A DNA stretch of 64,000 nucleotides from Streptomyces kronopolitis (GTDB lineage: Bacteria; Actinomycetota; Actinomycetes; Streptomycetales; Streptomycetaceae): contig NZ_BMND01000005.1 in the NCBI RefSeq assembly GCF_014646275.1, positions 186,001-250,000 of the forward strand. Direction: 5' to 3'. The position numbers and the translations under genes are program-made. Below the pieces are notes generated by a model that saw only the letters and a program-made list of their open reading frames with translations, did not search any database and was not told the origin of the DNA. Below are positions 52,876-59,701 of the stretch, piece by piece (positions within the stretch are counted from its first letter, which is position 1; the number at the start of each line of letters is the position of its first letter).

Positions 52876-53571
52876 ATGAGAGTCGTGTTCGTGCACGGTG
52901 CGTGTGTGCGGGACGGGTCGTGGTGGTGGCACCGCACCGCCGAGCTGCTGCGGGAGCGGGGAGTGCCGAGCGTGGCCCCGGCGCTGCCGAGCTGCGGCGA
53001 GGCGGGCCTGCCCGGCGGCGACAGCGGTCCGGGGCTGCCCGAGGATGTCGCCGCGGTGCGGCAGGTGCTACAGGCCGGCGACGAGCCGACCGTGGTGGTC
53101 GCCCACAGCTACGGCGGGATCGTCACGGCGGAGGCCGCCGCGGGGATCGGGGCGGTGCGCCACCTCGTGCTGGTCTCCAGCTACCTGCCCGAAGTCGGCC
53201 AGAGCCTTTCGGAGTTCGGGGACGGCGGCCCCGCCCCGTTCCTCGACGTGGACCCCGACGCCGGCACGTTCGGGGTCCGCCCCGAGCTGCTCGTGGACAC
53301 CTTCCTTCAGGACTGCGCCCCCGAGGTCCAGGCGGAGGCGGCGGACCACCTCGCCCGGCAGAGCGTGCGGGTGACCGGGCAGCCGGTCGGGGCGGCCGCA
53401 TGGCAGCAGGTGCCCTCGACCTACCTCGTCTGCGCCCAGGACCGGGGCACGCCGCCGCGACGGCAACGCGAGTTCGCCCGCCGCGCCGACCGGATCGTTG
53501 AACTCGACGCCGGCCACCACCCGTTCCTGTCTCACCCCGCAGCCGTCCGGGACCTGCTGCTGAGCCTGTGA
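52876..53571 (+). CDS. Alpha/beta hydrolase
   Basis: A 231-residue single-domain hydrolase similar to salicylate-esterase-like and EstC-type enzymes. The N-terminal strand and oxyanion region is VVFVHGACVRDGSWWW, the nucleophile is S78 in VVAHSYGG, and the histidine is in LDAGHHPFLSHP. The acid is probably in TYLVCAQDRGTP. GGAGG lies seven bases before the ATG at 52876. It follows the CGNR regulator closely, so it may be part of the same regulon as the epoxide hydrolase. The substrate is probably a small ester. Confidence 0.9.
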   Translation: MRVVFVHGACVRDGSWWWHRTAELLRERGVPSVAPALPSCGEAGLPGGDSGPGLPEDVAAVRQVLQAGDEPTVVVAHSYGGIVTAEAAAGIGAVRHLVLVSSYLPEVGQSLSEFGDGGPAPFLDVDPDAGTFGVRPELLVDTFLQDCAPEVQAEAADHLARQSVRVTGQPVGAAAWQQVPSTYLVCAQDRGTPPRRQREFARRADRIVELDAGHHPFLSHPAAVRDLLLSL

Positions 53572-53647
53572 CGACAGCCGCGAACGAGGTGTCGGGGCGG
53601 GAATCCTTGGCCTCGTCGACAACCGAACGCGCCTGCAACAGAATTCG

Positions 53648-53850
53648 TCAACGCCGGCTTGCCGCGAGCAGCCGCAGTGCTGTGTCGTCCTCGCCGCCGG
53701 GCCGTGGAAAGTACACATACAGCACATGCCCCTCGGGGCCGGCGAGCGCGAACGTCTCGTAGTCGAGGCAGAGAACGCCGACGCCTTCGACCGCGAGCTG
53801 CACGGACCACCCGAAGGGAAGCCCCGGTGGCCGGGCCGTCCAGAAGCGCG
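53648..53850 (-). pseudogene. C-terminal remnant of an XRE/MmyB-type regulator
   Basis: The minus-strand frame ending at 53648 reads VQLAVEGVGVLCLDYETFAL and PEGHVLYVYFPRPGGEDD, then ALRLLAASRR. This is the shape of the C-terminal end of HTH regulators with an MmyB-like ligand-binding domain (LTLDYETL, VVYTAEPG, ALRLLA). An in-frame stop lies just upstream and no HTH is present, so the rest of the gene is gone. It sits directly downstream of the erythromycin-esterase-like gene. Confidence 0.55.
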
Positions 53851-53880
53851 TTGGTTACGTCGGCTCCCGCTGGAGCAGGG

Positions 53881-55206
53881 TCATCGCGGCTTCCACTGGG
53901 AGAATGCCTTCTGTACGTCGTGAGGCGAGTCGGCGAGGGCGGTGTCGTCGGGTTCGGCTGCGGTGACGTGGGGGAGGTGAACGATGACGTCATAGGCGTC
54001 CAGGGGGCTCACATCGCAGTAGAGAGTGCCGACACGCTGCCGGGAGATGGCCCGAACGGCCTCGGTGTCGGCCGGTGACAGCCGCCGCAGGTCGGTGGCG
54101 AAGGGGCCGTCACCGCTGGCGGCCATGAGCGCGTCGAGGCTGCCGGGCTGGGGAGGCTCCAGGTCGGTGAAGAGCTTGCCGGCGTAGAAGTCGGCTCCGC
54201 TATTGAGGGTTTGGCCTGTGCCGTTGGTGGTGCCGATGACCAGGTAGCCCTCGCCGATCCGGTCAGCAAGGTGCATGCCCATGGTCGACGCAGGAGGCAT
54301 GCCCGGCCAGTGGGCGGGCCAGCGCTGGATGTGGCCGTTATGGGCGGCCAGAACGATCCGGTCCTCCCGGTGCAGGATCCATTCGACGGTGTCCGCGATC
54401 GCGGCGTCGCGGTTGAAGAGCACGCTGCCGTGGTCACCACGGGCCATCGCGCGGGCAATCGCATCGGTGGTGACGGTCAGGTGCAGCGCGCGCAGTGCGC
54501 GCTCGTAGGTGTCGGCAGTCGTGCGCTGCCGGTAGTCCAGGCGTCGCCCCTCCATCTGTGCGGTGAGGTCGGCGAGTCCTGCTGTCAGTGCATCGCGTTG
54601 CTCAGGTGCGAGCTGTCCGTAGGCGGCGACGGACTGGGAAAGGGAGAATGCGGACGGCGCCGCGAAGGCCGAGGCCGTCTCGCGAATCCTGGGATCCATC
54701 TCGAACTCAGGGTCTGCGTGTGCGAGGTAGGCGATGACGGTGTCCAGGCCGGGTAGCAGGGAGACGTTCGAGCCGGACAGGTCGATGCCGTAGAAGCCAA
54801 CTGGGTCGGCGGATTCGAGATTGTGCTGCCGCATCCACTCCAGATGGGTCCGCAATTCGGTCCACAGTCCCATCAGCGAGGTCATGCCGTTCGCCATGAC
54901 GTTGCCGGGCTGGCCCTGGCCGCCGCGGATCCATTCGTCGGTGAGTCTTCCCTCGACGAATCCGGACTCCATCGCGTAGGCGCCGAACCCGTGCCGCTCG
55001 ACCAGGTACCGCGTCAGGCGGTGGCGCAGCTGGTAGGACTCGCGGTTGTAGTGCGCGTTCTCGCCGATCGCCACCACCCTCGCGTCGCCGATCGCCTCAT
55101 CCAGCCATGCCAGATCCTCTTGCGGCCCGTCCGGGTCCAGCGTTCGCAGTGGCCGTAACGCCTCGGTGCTCAGCCGAGCCGGAGCCGGTGAGTTGTTCGT
55201 GGTCAC
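53881..55206 (-). CDS. Erythromycin esterase family protein
   Basis: A 441-residue protein of the EreA/EreB superfamily. The metal-or-base-binding motif GENAHYNRE (48-56) has E49 and H52; later AAHNGHIQRWP supplies another histidine, as in the catalytic set of the family. Ere enzymes open the macrolactone ring of erythromycin, but most family members are untested. The gene uses less GC at silent positions than its neighbours by eye, which suggests transfer. It faces an HTH regulator across a perfect 18-bp palindrome and is probably controlled by it. Its downstream side is bounded by gene debris. Confidence 0.87.
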   Translation of the reverse strand: MTTNNSPAPARLSTEALRPLRTLDPDGPQEDLAWLDEAIGDARVVAIGENAHYNRESYQLRHRLTRYLVERHGFGAYAMESGFVEGRLTDEWIRGGQGQPGNVMANGMTSLMGLWTELRTHLEWMRQHNLESADPVGFYGIDLSGSNVSLLPGLDTVIAYLAHADPEFEMDPRIRETASAFAAPSAFSLSQSVAAYGQLAPEQRDALTAGLADLTAQMEGRRLDYRQRTTADTYERALRALHLTVTTDAIARAMARGDHGSVLFNRDAAIADTVEWILHREDRIVLAAHNGHIQRWPAHWPGMPPASTMGMHLADRIGEGYLVIGTTNGTGQTLNSGADFYAGKLFTDLEPPQPGSLDALMAASGDGPFATDLRRLSPADTEAVRAISRQRVGTLYCDVSPLDAYDVIVHLPHVTAAEPDDTALADSPHDVQKAFSQWKPR

Positions 55207-55223
55207 TTCTCTCCCCCTTCATT

Positions 55224-55241
55224 GTTCCCAACTTTGGGAAC
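55224..55241. promoter_or_regulatory. Perfect 18-bp palindrome between the esterase and its regulator
   Basis: GTTCCCAA (55224-55231), CT, TTGGGAAC (55234-55241). It lies 17 bases before the esterase start codon and 26 bases before the regulator start, so one bound dimer could block both promoters. A weaker related half (GGGATC) lies at 55254. Confidence 0.65.
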
Positions 55242-55267
55242 GTTACCAGATATGGGATCATTGCGGG

Positions 55268-55852
55268 GTGGACACTCTCGACTTGCTGCTGCACCCGGTG
55301 CGGCTACGCATCACCTACGCCATGTCCGGTGAGCGGACGCGCACTACCGCCGAGTTGTGTGCGGCGCTGCCCGATGTCCCCAAGACCACCGTGTACCGGC
55401 ACGTCGGCCTGCTGGCCGAGGGGGGAGTCCTGGAGGTGGTGGACGAGCAGCGGGTGCGCGGTGCGGTGGAACGGCGTTACCGACTGCGCCGGGACCGGAT
55501 GGCGATCGGCCCCGAGGCGGGGGCGTCGATGTCCCTGGACGACCACAGCCGCGGTTTCGCCGCCGCCATGGCCGCCCTGCTCGCCGAGTTCAACGCCTAC
55601 CTCGACCGGCCGGGAGCCGACCCGTTCGCCGACTCCGTGGGCTACCGGCAGGGCACCCTCTGGCTCAGCCCCGACGAACTCACCGAGATGATCAGCGAGT
55701 TGCGTCATTCCTTCGCGTCACGCGCGGGCAACGGGCCCGCACCGGGCCGCAAGCCCCACCTGGTGAGTTCCATCTTCTTCCCGACTGAGGAGCCACTACC
55801 GCGACACGAAGACCCCCCGACGGCCACCAGCAGTGAAACCGACAGGCAGTGA
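55268..55852 (+). CDS. ArsR-like winged HTH regulator
   Basis: A 194-residue regulator with an N-terminal winged helix of the HTH_20 type: LLLHPVRLRITYAMSGERTRT, ELCAALPDVPKTTVYRHVGLLAEGGVLEVV, and wing VRGAVERRYRL. The C-terminal half is helical and probably binds a ligand or dimerises, with a disordered end (residues about 160-194). GTG 55268 is the only good start after the palindrome; the message may be leaderless. It is divergent from the erythromycin-esterase-like gene and almost certainly regulates it. Confidence 0.88.
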   Translation: MDTLDLLLHPVRLRITYAMSGERTRTTAELCAALPDVPKTTVYRHVGLLAEGGVLEVVDEQRVRGAVERRYRLRRDRMAIGPEAGASMSLDDHSRGFAAAMAALLAEFNAYLDRPGADPFADSVGYRQGTLWLSPDELTEMISELRHSFASRAGNGPAPGRKPHLVSSIFFPTEEPLPRHEDPPTATSSETDRQ

Positions 55853-56135
55853 CGCCGCAACAGACCTACCCCTGCAGCGTCAGCTACCTCGCCCGGCCGT
55901 ACGACGATGCACCAGAACCCGCTGGAGATCACGCGTCGCGTTCACCAGTGAAACGCTCCACTGCCAGTCGGCCATGCGGAGCGTTCCCGGTTCTCATGAG
56001 GTACCGACTCGCCGTCACAGACATGTAGTCCATGAATCTTTGCAGTTCAGAGTCGACGCCCGAGCTCCTGCGGTCGGTAAAGTGGAGTACAAGAAGGGCG
56101 CCGATAGCGGGGTGTTGTCGTAGGCCGCCTCCTAC

Positions 56136-56789
56136 ATGTCCTGGCTGGATTCGGCGCACCACGAGTTCGAGGCGCTTGTCCGGAGGGGGCTGGGCGTGGA
56201 GGTTGCCGAGTCGATCGACTGGAGTCGACCGCGGATGGTCTGCATCGCGGCCGGCTTCTCCCATCACGACCGTGTGGCCGTGCAGCGGCTGCCCGAGCAG
56301 ATCGACCTGGTGCACTACCGCGTCCTCGAGGGGGACTTGCTGAGCCTGCTGCTCGTGGACTCTTCGCCTGGGTCGCCGAGCGCCGCTTCGTCTCGGCGGA
56401 ACCGGGAGCGGGACGCGGCGATCGACAGCACGCCGGCGGCACCGGTTCTGGTGGCTCCTGGTCTCGTCCCTGAGTGCCTGCGGGACCTGTACGCGGAGCC
56501 GGACGACGCTCTGACGGCGTGGGACGAGGTCGAGGTGGCGCCTCTGCGGCACTAGATCGCCTACCGGCGGCTGGTGAACGTGGCATCGGTGATCTTCCGT
56601 TCGAAGCACGCGGCGACCCTGGTCTCTCTCAGACTCGACCCGGACACCGTCACACTGGAGGAGGGCTTCACCCGGGACATGCGCGGCATCGGGCACCTCG
56701 GGACCGGGGACCTGGAGGTGCGCCTCGCCTCGGCAGCCGACCCGGAGAAGGCCGTGCCGCTGATCAGGTGGGCGTGGGAGGGGGCGTGA
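56136..56789 (+). pseudogene. DUF5655-type protein gene with an in-frame TAG
   Basis: The frame from 56136 encodes SWLDSAHHEFEALVRRGLG, IDWSRPRMVCIAAGFSHHD and IDLVHYRVLEGDLLSLLLV. After TAG at 56553-56555 the same frame continues with IAYRRLVNVASVIF, RLDPDTVTLEEGFTRDMR and GHLGTGDLEVRLASA. Both parts fit one COG3586/DUF5655 protein. Part of the middle is also low in similarity and may be lost. The stop makes it a pseudogene unless it is read through. It lies between the HTH regulator and a recombinase fragment, in a decayed region. Confidence 0.75.
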
Positions 56790-56859
56790 GCCACGCGGAG
56801 GGGTGGCACTTCAATCTCCCTTGCCGCGCCACCCCGTCGGCGATGTCCGAGCATCGTGC

Positions 56860-57047
56860 TCCCCCGCTACAAACCCCACGACCTGCGGTACAAGTGGGCC
56901 ACCATGACCCTGAGCAACGGCGTGCCCATCCACGAGGCGTCCCGTTGGATGGGCCACAGCTCCATCAAGCACGGTGGACCGGTGCGGCCACCTCACCCTC
57001 GACGGCAGGAGCGCTGCCGTCAGGTCACATCGAGGCCACCTTCGGGG
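56860..57047 (+). pseudogene. Tyrosine recombinase (integrase) C-terminal fragment, frameshifted
   Basis: The frame reads PRYKPHDLRYKWATMTLSNG and VPIHEASRWMGHSSIK, which matches the HxxR and GH segments of the catalytic domain of phage-type integrases. After SSIK (about 56970) the homology (TVDRCGHLTLDGRSAAVR) continues in a different frame, where the tyrosine-bearing part should be; the expected YGHLT appears as CGHLT. No upstream catalytic part or arm-binding domain is present. It is a relic of an integrated element. Confidence 0.75.
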
Positions 57048-57056
57048 TGCACATGC

Positions 57057-58454
57057 TCAGCGGACCCCCAGCTCCGCCAGCACCTGCCGCTGGGACGCGG
57101 TCGGGTGGGCCGGGAAGTAGAGGTAGCAGACTCCTCCTGAACCGCTCTTGACCTGGCCGTTTGCGTCCTTTCGCTTCGTTCTCAACCAGATGGTTTCGAA
57201 CTGCGAGCGCTTGTAGACGTGTCGGACGGCGGCGTCGTCGGGAGAGGCCGGGTCGTTGGCGATGACGTCGCCGGTCTTCGTGAAGCCGATGACGGTCATC
57301 AGGTGGCCGGCGGTGCCGTAGCCCGCTCCGTCGAGTTCGGTCTTGAGGAAGGACTGGGAGGTGATGACGGGGATGCCGACGTGGATGAGGCGTTCGGCGT
57401 CCGTGAGGGAGGTGAGGCGGGTGACGACGGACTGGAGGTCGCGGTAGGTGGCGGCGTAGGCGGCGTTGAAGGGCCAGTTCCCGCAGCCGTCGTACTGGTA
57501 GTCGAAGGTGTAGCGGGCGGCGTGGCAGACCTGGGGGTCGGCGTAGTCGGGGTTGACCCAGGACAGTTGCTGCTGGGTGGGCTTGCGGCCCCAGAATTCG
57601 ATGATCATCTGGGACGAGGTGGGGCTGCACCAGGCCTCGCCGCCGTTGTCGTACTGCGGGTACTGGCCCTTGTGGATCTCCTGCGAATAGCGCGGGACTA
57701 CCAGCTCGCGGCCGACCCGGCCGGGCGCGGACGGTGGCACCTCGAAGCGGTCGGGGAGGTCCGAGCCCATCGCGCCCAGCCGCCAGACGGTGGGGGTGAG
57801 CCGGGTGCCGGGCCTGCGGTGGAGGGTGGCGCGGAGTTCGTACGAGGCCAGCCGGAGGCCGCTCGCGGGGGTGTCGATGGCGAAGGTGTCGGTGGAGATG
57901 CTGCTGCGGCCGTCCTTCTGGCCGTCGAGCGAGGTGCGCCGGATGTCGGCGTCGCCGTCGCCGGAGGTCCAGCGGCCCATGACGTACCAGGGGGTGTGGC
58001 CGCCGTCGGAGTAGCCGCCGCGCAGTTCGACGGCGATCCAGGTGCCGGGAGGGGTGTGCGCGTTCCAGGAGGCGACGGCCTCGGTGGCCGGGGCGGTGAG
58101 GGTGTGCACCGGGGAGGTCCAGGTGGCGTACTCCCAGGCGGCGGACCTGCCGGTGTGCGGGTCGCGGTAGTCGACGGTGCCGGCCGGGTGCACGAGGCGG
58201 ATGCCGGGGCGGGCACCGGGCGCAAGGCCGGTGCCCCGGGCGTGGCCCCTGGCCCAGTCGGCTGCGGTGGTCCAGGCGTGATAGTCCACGAGGCTCTTCC
58301 GGGGCGCGGCGGTGTCCGGGGCGGTGGGCGCGGCGGCCGTGCCCGCTGCGGGCGCGCGGGAGGCGCCGGCGGCCTGCGCCGAAGGGGTGGCGGCACCCGC
58401 CGCGGCGGCGAGCGCGGCGGCCAGGACGGTGCGCCGGGGCGCGGAGCTGGTCAT
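57057..58454 (-). CDS. Secreted C39-type cysteine peptidase
   Basis: A 465-residue exported protein. A twin-arginine-like or Sec signal (APRRTVLAAALAAAAGAATPSAQA) is followed by an Ala/Pro linker, a beta-rich domain (about 50-240) and a C39-like papain fold. The active-site residues are C276 in GEAWCSPTSSQM, H384 in AGHLMTVIGF and D401 in IANDPAS. Proteins of this kind are annotated as peptidase C39 family in Streptomyces. A bacteriocin-leader-cleaving role is unlikely because there is no ABC transporter domain. The target is unknown. It ends next to the integrase relic. Confidence 0.87.
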   Translation of the reverse strand: MTSSAPRRTVLAAALAAAAGAATPSAQAAGASRAPAAGTAAAPTAPDTAAPRKSLVDYHAWTTAADWARGHARGTGLAPGARPGIRLVHPAGTVDYRDPHTGRSAAWEYATWTSPVHTLTAPATEAVASWNAHTPPGTWIAVELRGGYSDGGHTPWYVMGRWTSGDGDADIRRTSLDGQKDGRSSISTDTFAIDTPASGLRLASYELRATLHRRPGTRLTPTVWRLGAMGSDLPDRFEVPPSAPGRVGRELVVPRYSQEIHKGQYPQYDNGGEAWCSPTSSQMIIEFWGRKPTQQQLSWVNPDYADPQVCHAARYTFDYQYDGCGNWPFNAAYAATYRDLQSVVTRLTSLTDAERLIHVGIPVITSQSFLKTELDGAGYGTAGHLMTVIGFTKTGDVIANDPASPDDAAVRHVYKRSQFETIWLRTKRKDANGQVKSGSGGVCYLYFPAHPTASQRQVLAELGVR

Positions 58455-58642
58455 GGTGGTTCCCCCAGTCGGATGCGTGCGAGCGGGCAGGAGAGAACGG
58501 GCAGGCCGGGGCGGATCAGCCGTGGCTCAACTATTGCCCTTGCGAGCCCGCTGCGGAAGGCGGTGCGGGGCGCGTCGCGGCGGCAATATTGGTGTGGACC
58601 ACTGGCGGGCGGTGGTGCGGGCCCGCCCCGTACGCTGGCGCG

Positions 58643-59227
58643 ATGGATCATGATCTGGCTTCGCTCGCCACCCGGCTGCACGCCCTGCCGCCGTCCTGCG
58701 GGCCGGTGCGGCTGATCGCGGTGGACGGGCACGCGGGGTCGGGCAAGACCACCTTCGCCGCGGACCTGGCCGGGGCGCTCGGCGGGGCACCCGTGGTGCA
58801 CACCGACGACCTCGCCACCCATGAGGAGCTGTTCGCCTGGAGCGACCGCTTCGGTGCGCAGGTCCTCGAACCGCTCGCACGGGGCGAGACGGCACGGTAC
58901 GGGGTCTACGACTGGGTGCGCGGCGAGTTCACCGGACAGCGGGAGCTGGCACCGGCGCCGCTGGTGCTGGTCGAGGGCGTGGGCGCGGGGCGGCGGGCGT
59001 TGCGGCCGTATCTGGCGTGCCTGCTGTGGATGGAACTGGCGAGCGAACACTCCTGGGAAAGGGGTCAACTCCGGGACGGGCCGGGTCTCTCCGCGTTCTG
59101 GAGTGGCTGGATTCCATCGGAGCGCGCGCACTTCACAGCGGACCCCTCCCGTCCGTATGCGGATTTCCTGGTGCATCAGGGGGAGACGGGGTACGAGGTA
59201 CTTGTGGGACCGTCCGCGGCGTCATGA
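58643..59227 (+). CDS. P-loop kinase (uridine kinase-like)
   Basis: A 194-residue P-loop protein. Walker A is GHAGSGKTT (29-37), preceded by PVRLIAVDG as in uridine kinases, and the Walker B-like acidic site is in VVHTDDLATHEEL. LVLVEGVGAGRRAL and a LID-like region follow. It should phosphorylate a nucleoside or a similar small alcohol with ATP; the family is often only loosely annotated as uridine kinase. The ATG at 58643 gives the standard N-terminus. It is not linked to other nucleotide genes here. Confidence 0.85.
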   Translation: MDHDLASLATRLHALPPSCGPVRLIAVDGHAGSGKTTFAADLAGALGGAPVVHTDDLATHEELFAWSDRFGAQVLEPLARGETARYGVYDWVRGEFTGQRELAPAPLVLVEGVGAGRRALRPYLACLLWMELASEHSWERGQLRDGPGLSAFWSGWIPSERAHFTADPSRPYADFLVHQGETGYEVLVGPSAAS

Positions 59228-59314
59228 ACGGCCCCACATTTAACGCTGCGTAACGAACGACGGGCGACGCGCCCGGGGGCGCCGACAGGGTCCCGCCGAG
59301 TGCCTCAACTCGGC

Positions 59315-59344
59315 TTGACCTAACGGGCGTACAGGACTTACGTT
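59315..59344 (+). promoter_or_regulatory. Sigma-70-type promoter candidate
   Basis: TTGACC (59315-59320), an 18-base spacer and TACGTT (59339-59344). Transcription would start near 59351, 30 bases before a strong terminator hairpin, which points to a short RNA or a leader with attenuation. Confidence 0.5.
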
Positions 59345-59350
59345 CTCAAT

Positions 59351-59415
59351 GTGCGGTTCTACGGACCGCCCGCAGATGCGAAGCCCCCGGTTGTTCCCCC
59401 GTGATCGGGGGCTTC
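59351..59415 (+). ncRNA. Candidate short structured RNA
   Basis: Between the promoter-like elements and the end of the terminator lie about 65 bases with two hairpins: GCGGT/ACCGC (59353-59369) and the GC-rich terminator stem (59380-59415). No open frame fits. It may be a small RNA or an attenuated leader of the AAA+ gene that starts at 59702. There is no family match that I can name. Confidence 0.35.
59380..59415 (+). terminator. GC-rich terminator hairpin
   Basis: Perfect 10-bp arms GAAGCCCCCG (59380-59389) and CGGGGGCTTC (59406-59415) around a 16-base loop, followed by GTTCTGC. It may end the kinase transcript or the short RNA predicted just upstream. Confidence 0.65.
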
Positions 59416-59701
59416 GTTCTGCGCAAATCCCCCTTTGCCGCCCGTCGGGCGCCGCTCTTCCCTCACCCTGGGTCACCGCATTCTTCGCGCCGTCGCGACG
59501 TACCCAACGGTCAGTTCTCGCCCCGTGCCGCCCTCTACGGCCTGCACCGATCCCGCGGGTACCATGCGAGTCCGGGCCGCCGCAGGCCAGGGACCGAGGT
59601 GTGCGCGATGACGGTCAACTCCCGTCCCCCGCACGCCGGTTCGACAGATCGCGGCCCGCACTCGCCCGGCGGCACGGGGTTTTGTTTTGTGGGGGGACGG
59701 G
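59416..59701. other. Region upstream of the AAA+ gene
   Basis: No gene is supported. It carries a G-rich, T-rich stretch (59676-59701, with GGGGTTTTGTTTTGTGG) that includes the ribosome site of the AAA+ gene. Apart from that I see nothing conserved. Confidence 0.4.
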
